A stretch of DNA of 46,234 nt from Ophiothrix spiculata (lineage: Eukaryota; Echinodermata; Ophiuroidea; Amphilepidida; Ophiotrichidae): NCBI GenBank assembly GCA_000969725.1, contig JXSR01S065179.1; one strand, given 5' to 3'. The notes below the pieces were generated by a model, which saw only the letters and a list, made by a program, of their open reading frames with translations, searched no databases and was not told the DNA's origin. Below are positions 10,801 to 21,306 of the stretch, in pieces; position 1 is the stretch's first letter, and each line of letters starts with the position of its first letter. The position numbers and the translations under genes are program-made.

Positions 10801-11029
10801 GGCCCGTATTCACAAAAGTTATTCCGGGAACAACTTTATTCCTGGATTTCTCATTCTTGGATTAGAGAAAGTCCACAGTCCTGAACTAAGTTGAATTTTA
10901 CAAAGCTTGGAATATTTAATTCGTGGAATAACTTTGTTCTTCACTTGTGTAAACCAAATAATGACATCATTGGAAGGAAAATAAAGTTATTCCTGGATTA
11001 AGGTTATTCCCCTTTTGTGAATACGGACG
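10801..11029. mobile_element. TIR element, GGCCCGTATTCACAAAAGTT ends
   Basis: The left end is inverted at about 11005-11029 (GGTTATTCC...TTTTGTGAATACGG). The inner arms include ATTCCTGGATTT-type words. Confidence 0.7.
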
Positions 11030-11189
11030 GACCTATGTGTTGAAACAGTTGTGTCCTTAGCAACGCAGAGGTATACTTTTGCATGGTTTGCCTAAATTAA
11101 TGGGGCATTGCATACAGAGAATAAATCCTAACACTGGGATATGGACAAGGGTTGACTGAACACATTTTTCAAGCCACTATTTTACAGGA

Positions 11190-12125
11190 TTTTTAATTAA
11201 GGAAAGCAGACAGATGTGTTTAAACAATCCCAAATATGCACTGGAAAATGATGACCAAAATCTCGTGAGACTTTACATATTCCCTCCTGAGGGTCCTACC
11301 AATATCCTGACCGACTTATACTAGTATAGGTGCTCTAATTTTTATTTTATATTCTGCTGGCAGAAAGTACCAAAGATTGAGATTTTTAAAAAATTTTGAG
11401 AAGCATATTTTATCAGAAATATTCCTTTTGGGTTAATATAAATTTATTAATGATAAATTTGATGACAATTTGTCTTCATTTACCAATGCATATTTTACAA
11501 GATGTATTTTTATTAATTGTGGCTGTATGAGACGTAAATACAAGAAACTTCATTTTGTGCTACAGGTGAAAATACATGTCAAGGTCGTAATTTGCTGGAA
11601 TTGATTTTGGACAGATTCACAATCATTGTGCTTACTGCAAAACACCAGCAAAGTTTCATTTAAAGAAAACAATAGGAAATATGAAATAAATCTGCATATT
11701 TTTAAGACAATCAACAGAAAATATACCGTTTACTGATCTTCAAACGCATTTATCTCAGTCATACTTTTTACTTCCGGACAAACTTTGACGGACCATAACT
11801 TGACTTCTGGAAATCAGTGAAGTTCATTAAGGTGTCATTTTAATCCTTTTAACATGGTTTTTGTAAATATTTAAAAAAGTGAAAATGACAAGAGGCCGCA
11901 TTGGCTGGATTGGGATAGACGGTCACAATTAAGGAAGGCAGAAAGATCTGTTGAACAATCCCAAATATGCACTGGTAAATGATGATTTGCATATTCTCTC
12001 CTTAGGGTCCTACCAATACCCCAACCAACCAAGTCTGCAGTATTAAAATATATATAATAATATTTATTCATGTCAAATTTCATGACAATTGGTCTTCATT
12101 TACCAGTGCATTTTTGACAAAATGT
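11190..12125. repeat. Two related palindromic repeat units
   Basis: CAATCCCAAATATGCACTGG and GAGGGTCCTACCAATA-like words occur at about 11228-11305 and again at about 11955-12020. Each is followed by an inverted partner (CTTCATTTACCA(A/G)TGCAT at about 11475 and 12095). This looks like two copies of a decayed foldback element. Confidence 0.55.
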
Positions 12126-13261
12126 AAAACCTACTCCCAATATAAGCTTACTAAAAAAGCTTACTGAAATGATATTGACTGAATGCTCAAAATTAAAGAC
12201 GATCTAAGTAGGAAGAACAGCAAATGAGGAACTTCACAAAGCATGTTGTGAGAGCAAGTGGAAGAATAGGATTGGGGACAAAACAGGCATTCCCCGTAAC
12301 AAAAAATGTACTCAAAATAATGTATTAATATGTCACCAAAAATGGACCATTTTGACATTTCTCAAGTCAATTGTCAAATTATTAGAGTGTCCCCCTCCCT
12401 CTGCATCATACCCCTTCTCAGGCTCCATGATTAACTTATATGTGTTTAATAACTGATTTTTTGTATATTTCACTAAAAACCATATACTTGTTGATATGTG
12501 AAAAACATTAATGGTTTTGTTGAATAAAGGTGCCATATTCTGCACGTTTTCTGGAACTTTGAATATTTTTCACTAAGGTTGCCAAATTTGGAAGCTTGGA
12601 ATTTTGTCATCACATCTACAATTTGCTTTTTCTATGCATTTCAGCCTGTAACTAAGCAACTGTCAAATACTGACGAAACACTTTTTCCTCAGATTGTTCT
12701 GATTTCAATATCCTATTTTTCCATTTTGTATATATCAACTAGCAAATGTGGCTTAAAAGCCCATTTAATGTGTCGAATATTTGAAAATAGAAGTTTGTAA
12801 ATCTGTAAATCTTGCTGGTCAATAATATATGTTTGTTGGTTTTCTATGAAAAAGCATCTTTGCATATGTATTGATTTGTAAAGGTTTTAAACAATAACTT
12901 CAAAATTTTTTTTGTCATTAGTGTCTCTTGAAACTTGAAATTGCCTATTTAAATTCTGTGCACTTAACACTGGTGTAACTTGGCAACCAATTAACACATT
13001 TTAATGATGTAAGCGTAATTTTTTCTTGTTTTTGTATGGGTAAACTATTGAGTCAGGTTTGGAAAGGGTAGAAGTAATTTCCAATTTTGATGGGCATTCC
13101 TACTTTTAGAATTCCTTGACAAAAACACATCTTAGATATGATTATGGTCCGAAACTCTCTGCCATAATTCCTGTTACAAAATTGTTCACATGATCAGTAA
13201 CTCCAGGGTACTAAATAAAATAAACAAATACGACATATTTACAGAGGATAGCCTCATCAGT
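12126..13261. other. Intron sequence without recognised feature
   Basis: AT-rich and without conserved coding blocks or clear inverted repeats. The small open frames here resemble no protein I know. Confidence 0.5.
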
Positions 13262-13490
13262 GTCTAGCACTGCCTTCCATGAGGGTCCTCTGTCAGATGG
13301 TCAGATTTATTTGCCAGTTTTAGTGCAGGAGGAAAACCGGAGCGCCCGGAGAAAAACCTGCTGAAGCAAGTTTGGACTGGCAACCAATTGCACATACAGC
13401 GCCTAGACCGGGGTACGAACCTGTGACAGTCCTGTGGGCTCACTGGTGCAAGGCAAGGGAAGTATCGCTGCGTCGTCTGCTTCCCCAGCT
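13262..13490 (-). mobile_element. tRNA-derived SINE, minus strand
   Basis: Read on the minus strand, a B-box (GGTTCGTACCC) and upstream tRNA-like sequence are followed by the tail GGTTTTTCTCCGGGCGCTCC and GGTTTTCCTCCTGCAC, the same style of tail as the SINE at 9186. It is GC-richer than its surroundings and lies 60 bp upstream of the HID1 exon at 13550. The open frames that cross it are not genes. Confidence 0.7.
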
Positions 13491-13549
13491 TCCCCAACTG
13501 GTCTCATTCCAAAACAATAGGGCTTGTACTGTTTCTCTGTTAATTGCAG

Positions 13550-13777
13550 GTAATTCTAACCTGGTCTACACCATCATCAGAAAGCGTAATGTATTCCATC
13601 AGCTAGCAAACCTACCATCAGACCAAGCAGCCATCAATCATGCGCTAGCCAAAAGAGGGCGCAAGACCACCCCTACTCCTTCGAATGAGCATCCTGAGCT
13701 GCAGACCATGGAGGGCGCTTTACCACCAGTTGATGCTGAGCCAGGGACACTGAAGGCTTCATTAGCTGCCACACCAG
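13550..13777 (+). CDS. HID1: HID1 exon 7 in window
   Basis: The exon encodes (G)NSNLVYTIIRKRNVFHQLAN then LPSDQAAINHALAKRGRKTT and a less conserved tail ending EPGTLKASLAATPG. The first half is conserved and the second half is the beginning of the disordered central linker. The acceptor is TAATTGCAG (ends 13549) and the donor GTAATT (13778), with phase 1 at both ends. A minus-strand SINE lies immediately upstream (to about 13490). Confidence 0.95.
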
Positions 13778-14354
13778 GTAATTAGCAGGCACTGTCTTTT
13801 TAGGCGTAGTGAGAGTGATAACTCGCCATCACTCTCCTTAAATGAATCTGAGGAGAGCTATTTATCACTCACCCACCATTGGCATAAACAATTGCAAGCA
13901 GAATATGAATGATACAATTCCTTGCAAATTATGTCAAATCCCCGGTCAAATCACTCTCCCACAGCTCACCTAAAATCTGGAGGAGAGTGATTTGCAGCTC
14001 GCCTGGCATTTTTCAAAAGACATTCTGTGAATTAGTTAGTTTTCTTGTAGAAAATGAGCCAGTAAAGGTGAAATATAAGTAAAGGAGATTGTCAGTATGT
14101 ATCGGTTGGACTGACAATTCATCTCACTTTTGAAGCAGCATAAGAGGGCACTATTCGAAAAAACGTATAGTTTGCCATGCCTGTATAAAATATAGCCATC
14201 GAATAGCGTATAGCGAATACCGTATACCGTATTCTTCTATGTGATCGCAGCCTTAGAGTTATGAAGTACAAAATTTGTGAACATATGTTAGTATCAGAGA
14301 AAGTCATGGAATTTTTTTGCTAAGAAAATGCCCTGAAATCAACCATAAGTCATA

Positions 14355-14811
14355 TACTGTAAACGCCAATAAAAATAAGTCTAATTTTGAGCTATTTTGA
14401 ATCATTTCGCGCACTTTTATTTTCGCGCTTGTGAGTTTTTTAACGTGCGGTGATATATATATACCACTTTTCGCACTAGACGAGTTGAGCGCGAAAAGCG
14501 CGAAAATTAATGTAGCGCGAAATCGTCATGTGAGAGCAAGAAAGTCGTATCTGCAATAGCTGCATTACATCATAGATTTGGATTGCACACTGCATGACCT
14601 CCAGTCTTGTGTCAGTGGTTCTTGAAATGGTTCTTCAGGTGACACCGTCACCTGCAGTACCATTTCAAGAACCACTGACATAAAACAGGAACATTTTGAG
14701 AGATTTTTCACATTCTTTTGACAAGGTGTAAAATAAATATAACTTACTAGGGCAGCCATTGTAGATACGACTTTCTTGTACTCGCATGACAAAATAAACC
14801 ACTTATACAGT
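14355..14811. mobile_element. TACTGTA-ended MITE (copy B), split by a foldback element
   Basis: The left end TACTGTAAACGCCAATA and right end CCACTTATACAGTA match the ends of 2059-2284 in inverse order. The CGTCATGTGAG foldback element (14524-14791) is inserted between the GCGCGAAA and AAACCAC parts, so the foldback is younger. Confidence 0.75.
14524..14791. mobile_element. Foldback MITE, CGTCATGTGAG family, copy 2 (nested)
   Basis: The TIRs and the inner palindrome GGTGACACCGTCACC are intact. The target duplication AAAT is at 14520-14523 and 14792-14795. Relative to copy 1 it is inverted: the spacer resembling TTGACAAGGTGTAAAATAAA is on the right. Confidence 0.85.
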
Positions 14812-15200
14812 ATAGCAAGTTATAAGGAATATAGTCAGTTGACCCCCGTCTATAAAAGGTTAGCTTTGGTTTCAAGGTGTCAAGCCAAATAGTCCCAAGT
14901 TATGCACTCAAATTTATAGGTCTGATATTCAGTATAGCTTTTGCATGGATTTAGTCAGCATTCTTTCTCCCTGTGTAAATTGTATTTTTCCCGATGAATG
15001 ACATCTGGTCTCAGATGCCTTGAAAAACCCATATTTGAATCTTTCAACAGCTTATTTATAGCGCATGATTTGTATGCAGACATATATAAAGTACAGAAAA
15101 ATAATAAAACTTAGATGTTTTGGAAATGCGCTAGATAAGCAACACCCTCATCTGATAAAACATAATACTGACTTTAATTTGTAATTTATTTTGATTGCAG
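14812..15200. other. Intron sequence without recognised feature
   Basis: I see no repeat or coding block between the split MITE and the HID1 exon at 15201, apart from a normal pyrimidine-rich acceptor. Confidence 0.5.
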
Positions 15201-15538
15201 GTGTAGCGTCAATGACAGAGACCTCCAAAGTGACTCCAGCAGAAGCAGCTGGATTGGCTACACCACCAAATCCCTCCCCAGATGGCAGCCCTACAGGGGG
15301 GCCCAAACTACCCACGGCATTCGCCCTACAGAAAGGACCAGCCGTGTTGCCAAGTGACACAGAGAGCTCGGTATCCGATGAGAGCAAAGCTAAGTATGGA
15401 CGATCTTCTGCGGCGGGAGTAGCTAATGCCATCCCACTAGCTGTAGCTGAAGACCCCAGGCTGCTGGCCATGCAGAGAACATCATCGGTATCAAGTACTG
15501 CTAGCGTGGGTGGGGAGTGGAGACCTAATCCTGACTGG
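15201..15538 (+). CDS. HID1: HID1 exon 8 in window (disordered linker)
   Basis: This 338-nt exon encodes a Ser/Thr/Pro/Ala-rich linker (for example VTPAEAAGLATPPNPSPDGS) and ends in the conserved RTSSVSSTASVGGEWRPNPD W. Vertebrate HID1 has a similarly variable Ser-rich stretch at this place, ending in a W-P-EWV motif. It starts in phase 1 after TTGATTGCAG (ends 15200) and ends in phase 0 before GTAAGG (15539). Its GC content is clearly above that of the flanking introns. The long open frame on the opposite strand (15148-15579) is a compositional shadow. Confidence 0.93.
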
Positions 15539-15608
15539 GTAAGGAACGTTGATTTGGAATTGAGTTTAAATGTTTGCACTCATTGCACAGCATTATAGTA
15601 AACACAAT

Positions 15609-15775
15609 GGCCCGTATTCCAGAAAGGTGTTTATATAAACCACGGTTTTATTTCACGTCAACAGCACGGCTCATTGAGCTGATTCATTTGAAAGCTGCAA
15701 CGGTGCATATCATTCTTGGACAGTTGATGTTCAGTTAAACCGTGGTTTAGCTAAACACCTTTTTGGAATCGGGCC
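15609..15775. mobile_element. TIR element, GGCCCGTATTCCAGAAAGGT ends, copy 1
   Basis: The ends include inverted GGTTTAGCTAAACACCTTTT and GGAATCGGGCC. Inner words (CAGCACGGCTCATTGAGCTG) recur inverted in the second copy at 42003-42170. Confidence 0.75.
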
Positions 15776-16499
15776 GATGTGTTTTAGTCCATCAGGTTCT
15801 TTGTTCTTATTAGTGGATTTTATTGATTGACTTCTGGTGGAAAATTTGGATTGCTGTTTATGTAGAAATATTAAAGGTAACTTTTATCTTTTAGCATTGA
15901 GTTGGACTTCACTATATCAAGGGGCAGCTTCAATACCTAACCAGTGGCAGAGGTTGTCTGCTGGTTCTGAGTGGTTGGCTATGCCATTCAGTAATAGAAA
16001 GGATTGATTGAAATTAATAAGTAAATTGTGTCGATTGCCAGTTGAGGTATGTATATAGTTATTACTAGGCCAGTTTTGGACAAAAGTCTCTGCCAAAATT
16101 CCATCGACAAAATCAGTTACATGACCACAAATGGCAGGGTACGATGTTTTAAACATCGTTCGAAGAATTGTGACGCTAACCAACTGCAGAGCTGCCAACT
16201 CTTCCTGATCGTGCGGAAGACTTCCATATTTGACGGCAATCTTCCGTCATTAGTAGGCTTAGCAAAATCTTCCGCATTCCGCACCCTCTGGTTAAAAATA
16301 AAAAATAGCCTAAGTTATAAGTCCTCACTGTGTGTTGTGTGTCTCATTTAATATACACTAAATGCATGCGTAATACTCACTAAAATGCGAGACGTAAAAG
16401 CCTTGCTGTTCGTGTATCACTATAGCCGTATACAGTCAATGTAATGCGTTAGTTTCGTGGGACTGATGCTATTAGCATGAGACCGTGAGAAAAAACAAA

Positions 16500-16916
16500 A
16501 TGGCGGACCAAACATCCAAACACGCGAAGACCGGCTCCGTGAAGCAGAAAAATTACGCTCAAAAGTACAAGGATGAATATCAAAAAGAATGGCCTTGTAT
16601 TAAGAAATCAACGAAAGGACCAAACCATGCATTCTGCACCGTCTGTAGTTGTGATATTAGCGTAAAATACGGCGGAAAAAATGATGTACATCGACACATG
16701 CAGTCGGATAAACACAACAGTGCAGCGAAAGCACGATCAAACACACCAGGTATTGGGGCATATTTTACCAAATCGGGCTCTGACGACGATGTAATAAAAG
16801 CTGAAATGTTATTCACGGGCTTTTTAGTGGAACATAACTTGAGCATAGCGTCGTCCGACCATGCTGGTCCCCTTTTTAAACGAATGTTTCCTGACTCAAA
16901 AATCGCGGCTAAATAA
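16500..16916 (+). pseudogene. BED-finger N-terminal remnant of a hAT-type transposase
   Basis: ATG at 16500 (AAAATGG) opens 138 codons. Residues about 23-37 (QKYKDEYQKEWPCIKK) precede a zinc finger with CTVC and H-x4-H-type residues (VHRHMQSDKH). Then comes a GIGAYFTKSGSDDD linker and the conserved FLVEHNLSIASSDHAGPLFK and MFPDSKIAAK. This arrangement is typical of a large group of hAT/SCAND3-like proteins. The family continues after the last motif with Tyr-Gly-Cys-like residues, whereas here TAA and TAG follow. The protein therefore ends before any catalytic domain. It is a relic, or at most a DNA-binding fragment. Confidence 0.75.
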
Positions 16917-17104
16917 GGATAGCAAGGTAAGGTATGCCTACATGTATGTATACTCAAAAACTAACAAAGAATTTTTATGTTTCAGGTGTTTGTAAGTTCT
17001 GTATTCTGACTATCACAATCAAATTATATCATCATGATGTCTGTTTAAAACCCTTTGGATTAGGCCTTCCCTGGGGTCCAAAAAATGCTTAAATCCAGGA
17101 GCTT

Positions 17105-17182
17105 CAAGGGGGCGCTGCCCCCTTGACCCACGCCAGGGCGCTGCCCCTGGACCCCGCTAGGGGCCCTAAGGCGGGCCCCTAG
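17105..17182. repeat. Row of GC-rich hairpins in the hAT-like element
   Basis: Three stem-loops follow one another: CAAGGGGGCGCTGCCCCCTT(G) at 17105-17125, CCAGGGCGCTGCCCCTGG at 17133-17150 and an arm pair CTAGGGGCCC/GGGCCCCTAG at 17157-17182. They are far GC-richer than the rest of the window and probably belong to the element's subterminal region. Confidence 0.8.
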
Positions 17183-17706
17183 ACCCCACCCGTCAAGGCT
17201 CGCTCGCTACGCTCGCTTCGATTGGATCTTCCTCATTCAAATTCATTTTCTTCCTGATTTCAATATTCCAATGTTGGCAGCTCTGCAACTGTGGGGATCG
17301 GGGTATACTTGAATTTAATGTTGACCAAGTTGAACCACACAGAACCGGCAGACAACCACGGTTGAGTTTCGAAGTGACCCTTAAAAGAGAGGGGTTGGCA
17401 AGAAAGAATGGTTCACCACTTATGCAGGATAAGTCAACTAACCTGCCCAATAATTAAATTATGAGAAAGGAAGTTGAAACTTATATGTGCTGTTGTCAAC
17501 TACAAAATGATTTAGAAGGTCTGTGAAAAAAAAAATCTGAAAAATTTGACTATTTTGTAGCTCAAGGCAATAATGCTGCAATTTTGCAATTGTATTTACC
17601 ACATATGCCAATAACACAACGTGAATCCTCTGTTGTATTCATGAACTCACACCATTAGATATCTTGACCATGTTTGTGATGTTGGCTTACTTTGATTTCT
17701 CTGTAG

Positions 17707-17798
17707 GTACAAAGCTGGAAACAGAAGCTCCCCCTGCAGACCATCATGCGTCTGTTACAAGTGTTGGTACCTCAAGTCGAGAAGATTTGTATTGATAA
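17707..17798 (+). CDS. HID1: HID1 exon 9 in window
   Basis: The exon encodes VQSWKQKLPLQTIMRLLQVL then VPQVEKICID plus two bases of a Lys codon. It is nearly identical to vertebrate HID1 in this helix. The acceptor is TCTCTGTAG (ends 17706) and the donor GTAAGT (17799). The two spare bases AA combine with A of the exon at 18765 to restore Lys-Gly-Leu-Thr-Asp-Glu. Confidence 0.95.
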
Positions 17799-18205
17799 GT
17801 AAGTCTCGTTTATATAAGTAAGTCTCGTTTATTTTAAAATCCGTCGCCATATCTTAACTATGAAAGTAAACATTTGGAGTAATTTTTAAGGTTTTCTTCA
17901 CCCATAACTCAGCTCCTTATTGCACCCAGCCCATTAACAGAAATGTAACTTTCTCAAGAAATTTTATGACGTAATTTGTTGTTTAGGAAATATTTAACCA
18001 TCATTTTGTTCTGATGAAGTTGGGTAAGAGCTAATGTCTAGCAGTACTGATTTTATAGCATAAATATTGGTTAAACTTTGGTGAATGAATTTCTCTCCAT
18101 GCCAGAGTGATTTGTTCTTGGTAAGTATACATGTCTTGCATGCATGCAGATTTGTTTGTTCACGGCCTAGCCCTAAGCCTCATCTTATCTTTTTTCACAT
18201 TGAAG

Positions 18206-18275
18206 CATTGAATGATGAGACCAAGATGTTCAAGTTCCTTCAAGATGGCGCCATGTTTGGTCTGGTGCTTCCAAA
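18206..18275 (+). pseudogene. Decayed duplicate of the HID1 penultimate exon
   Basis: The stretch reads LNDETKMFKFLQDGAMFGLV, clearly related to LTDETEILKFLQHGTLVGLL of the real exon at 18765-18923. It retains the AAG/C acceptor-like junction, but splicing there gives the wrong phase for the upstream exon (AA + C ATT GAA TGA reaches a stop). It has lost the conserved PVPHPILIRKYQANSGT part, because a TIR element (18284-18704) begins where the homology ends. I infer an old tandem exon duplication truncated by a transposon. Use as an alternative exon is unlikely. Confidence 0.75.
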
Positions 18276-18283
18276 TCAAATGA

Positions 18284-18704
18284 GTGGTGCTCTGGTAAAA
18301 TGAGCGGAAAGTCGCATATGAAGATTTTGAATAAATGGCTGCTAAAGTAGAAATATGGTGAAAAGATCAAATTTTGTTTTTTGACATAAAACGCATTAAT
18401 GTATAAGTGTAAACCTAAACCTTGCGTTTTTAAGCTCAATTATGCCGGTAAGTGCAATTATTCATGCGTAATTGATCGCATTTTGTTATTATACACTTTA
18501 GTGATCAGTAACTTTAAAATCAATTTGCGACAGTTTATTACTGCCAGATTTGGAGTGGACTACCTTGTATTTCGATCTCTAAATAAAAATTGTAGAAAGT
18601 ATGACATATAATATATCATTCGAAAGCTGAGATAATATAAAATTAAAATATGCTATACTCAATTTTGTAAATCGTGACATTCCGCTCATTTTATCAGGGC
18701 ACAA
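18284..18704. mobile_element. TIR element truncating the duplicated exon
   Basis: GGTGCTCTGGTAAAATGAGC at 18286 is inverted as GCTCATTTTATCAGGGCAC at the right end, about 26 bp with few mismatches. The left border coincides with the loss of homology of the decayed HID1 exon copy. Confidence 0.7.
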
Positions 18705-18764
18705 CTCAAATAATTTTTTTTCCATATTCAACTAGTACTTATAATTTTCTTTTTTGACAATCAG

Positions 18765-18923
18765 AGGTTTGACTGACGAGACTGAGATCCTGAAATTCCT
18801 TCAACACGGCACTCTGGTTGGTCTCCTGCCTGTTCCTCATCCTATTCTGATCAGGAAATACCAGGCTAATAGCGGCACAACTCTGTGGTTCAGGACCTAC
18901 ATGTGGGGAGTCATCTATTTGAG
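18765..18923 (+). CDS. HID1: HID1 exon 10 in window (penultimate)
   Basis: The exon encodes GLTDETEILKFLQHGTLVGL then LPVPHPILIRKYQANSGTTL and WFRTYMWGVIYLR, the best conserved C-terminal block of HID1. The acceptor is GACAATCAG (ends 18764) and the donor GTATGT (18924), phase 2 at both ends. The two remaining bases (AG) combine with G of either terminal exon (22316 or 32739) to give Arg, so both 3' exons are phase-compatible. A foldback element begins 62 bp after the donor. Confidence 0.96.
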
Positions 18924-18985
18924 GTATGTAGTCAGTTAGTTCTGAAAGTGATATGACAAAGGATGGTAGAATGGACAGGCTATTT

Positions 18986-19242
18986 CGTCATGTGAGTGCA
19001 AGAAAGTCGTATCTGCAATGGCTGCCCTAAGTTGTATTTATTTTTCAACTTGTCACAAGAATGTGAAAAATCTCTCAAAATTTCACTGTCTTATGTCATT
19101 GGTTCTTGAAATGGTTCTTCAGGTGACGGTAAGAACTATTTCAAGAACCACTGACCCAAGACTGGATATTTTATGGTGTGCAATCCAAATTAATGACAAA
19201 AGGCAGCTATTGCAGATAAGACTTTCTTGCACTCACATGACG
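18986..19242. mobile_element. Foldback MITE, CGTCATGTGAG family, copy 3
   Basis: TIRs are as in copy 1. The inner palindrome is shortened (GGTGACGGTAAGAACTATTTC). The target duplication ATTT is at 18982-18985 and 19243-19246. It starts 62 bp after a HID1 donor. Confidence 0.85.
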
Positions 19243-19246
19243 ATTT

Positions 19247-20138
19247 GAAATATGGTGACACACTGACCAAAGATTAAAGCTGGTTTTAGAGTGTCTGTCA
19301 AGGTGGTCGCACAACCAGCGTGATGTCAAAAAAAGTACGCAAAATTGACCTTGTCGTATCTGGAAAGTTTTGTGGAAAGCACGACAAGCCGATATATCGA
19401 TTACCCTGTCGTGATGGTCACAACAACATGATATTTTAAGTTGGAATATATTAAACTTTTCTTGTGACAGATCATTGCGGCAATATGCAAATGTGTCGTG
19501 CAACATTATGACAACTCAAAATTGCAAATGCTTGGTTGTCTGCCGCAACTACAAGCTTGGTCGTCTGCCGCAATGACAGCTACTCTTAAATCGCCTTAAT
19601 GTACAGGCAAGTCAATCTCAGCATTGTATTGACAAGTATTTTACACGAGGGTGTGGTATTGTGATAAAGTGCAATGAATCTTCTGATTCCCAGCATTGGT
19701 TTCAATTTAATATTTGATACGAGTAGCCTGAATCCATTCTACTTACTAAATATCAATTCACATGTTTGATGTAGTATCCATTTTGCATATCTTTTGATTT
19801 GGTTTGTTATGATTGTTTGTTACTGGTTACACCGATATATTGTCTGCATGCTTTGTATCAGGCATGTTATTGCATGTTCTGTTTGCTGATAATTTGATCT
19901 TTTTGATATGTGTTTTAGCAAATTACATCATAGTGTATGTTCATACTGTTGCACAAACTTTAAAGGACCCTTTAATGTCACCCCTGTCAGGATGATATTC
20001 ATCCTCACATTTACTGGTAATTCCATTTAAATTCCGTCTAAAGTGGTCATTTCTAACAATTTTCTTACATAATTTTTAAATCATTTAATTTGCACATCAA
20101 TTCTGAACTTTTTATGTAAATTATTAACACACTCTTGT
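19247..20138. other. Intron sequence without recognised feature
   Basis: I see no coding or repeat structure beyond short AT-rich words. Confidence 0.45.
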
Positions 20139-20141
20139 TAA

Positions 20142-20420
20142 GGCACGGTTCCCAATTCATGACAAAAGCTTTTGAGTCATACGAAAGGGCTTGACGCAAT
20201 TGTCTTGCATCATGATGCAGAAAAATATTGATTCATTATTCAAAGATAGATGTATTATAGTGTTTTGAATGATGCAGAAAAATTTCTAATTTCTAAGAAG
20301 GTAGTTATGCGTTTCTCCTAATATTTTTGCGTCATGACTCAAAATACATTTCGTCATGGCTCTTGCGTCAAGCCCTTTCGTATGTCGAAAGACATTTCGT
20401 CATGATTTGGGAACCGTGCC
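20142..20420. mobile_element. Palindromic MITE, GGCACGGTTCCCAA ends, TAA duplication
   Basis: GGCACGGTTCCCAATTCATG is inverted at the right. The inner block ACGAAAGGGCTTGACGCAA is also inverted, giving long arms. TAA is at 20139-20141 and 20421-20423. Confidence 0.8.
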
Positions 20421-21093
20421 TAAACACGGTTCTGAAATAAATATTGTAGAAATAGAATAAAGATGAATGGTCAGTATCTTTTAACGATTTTTATTGTCAA
20501 TTTCAACATAATGTGGCTCACTTTTAAAGAACTTTTCACTTAATACTCGATCTGCTTCTGGCTCACCTTGAGATTTGTTTTACATTCATTTTCTACAGTG
20601 TTTTTACTTTCTGTACTAAATCTCTCTCTTTGTATTGCTTTAGCTTCTACTTGAGGAGATGATGACTTCAACCGTTTCCTTGCATTCAACTCTTAAGCTA
20701 ACTTTTACTAATAATTCTTGAACCTATTGTTTCAGATGCATGGTACTGGTCAACTAATAAATAACACACATCATGAATGTTGTTGCTGAAATTAATTGCA
20801 CTTTTCTGCAAGTTTATCTCTTTGTTTTTTGCTACAGAAATTGAAATTTCTATGCAGTGCCATTCTTACAGCATTTTATTTTGAACCAAGCTTGCCTCTT
20901 TCTTTCATGCTGGGTGGTATATTTGGGTTATGTTCTGATGTTGTACTAATCTTTTCAAACCAAATTGATATCAATGTCTTACTGATTATGTCAAAATTTG
21001 GCAGATGGAACAATTAAATCATATTGTTGATTCAGTGTTACAATTCCGGTGATGTTTCATACTTGTCACCAGGGGCCCAGTTCAATAGACTAT

Positions 21094-21306
21094 TATTGTT
21101 TCAAATAAATTTTGGACATGAACATGATTTCCGAACGCAGCCACCGCGTATCCACAAGTTGTGACAAGAACGGGACACCGGGAAGTATGCAACACGTTTC
21201 CAATCAGTAATCCACAGTGCCGCGACATCGCACGTGCCTGAAAAGCGTTGACACTCGCTTAAAATGCACACGCAGTTGTATTACGCAAGGCTCTAAATTT
21301 CCGTGT
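21094..21306. mobile_element. TTATTGTTTCAAAT family, truncated copy 2
   Basis: Collinear with 668-880 (ACATGAACATGATTTCCGAA, GACAAGAACGGGACACCGGG) but its right TIR is missing. It joins directly to the element at 21307-21539. Confidence 0.7.

Larger units (their letters stand above)
16187..17285 (+). mobile_element. hAT-like element, internally deleted
   Basis: The 13-bp TIR CAGAGCTGCCAAC at 16187 is inverted at 17273-17285. A CAACTG direct repeat flanks both sides (16181-16186, 17286-17291). Inside is a BED-finger coding remnant (16500-16916), then a GC-rich row of hairpins (17105-17182). hAT elements normally duplicate 8 bp; only 6 bp match here. The remaining 1.1 kb lacks the transposase catalytic and dimerisation regions, so it is non-autonomous. 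Confidence 0.75.

Noticed and set aside
13264..13497. Open frames over the GC-rich block before the HID1 exon at 13550
   Set aside because: The block is a minus-strand tRNA-derived SINE with B-box and CTCCGG tail. Its composition, not coding, keeps the frames open.
15148..15579. 143-codon minus-strand open frame
   Set aside because: Shadow of the GC-rich HID1 linker exon on the + strand, whose splice sites, phase and flanking homology are clear.
18085..18303. Alternative HID1 exon at 18206 spliced in place of the exon at 18765
   Set aside because: From the donor at 17799 the phase leads to a stop after two codons, and the highly conserved second half of the exon is missing. I therefore call it a relic.
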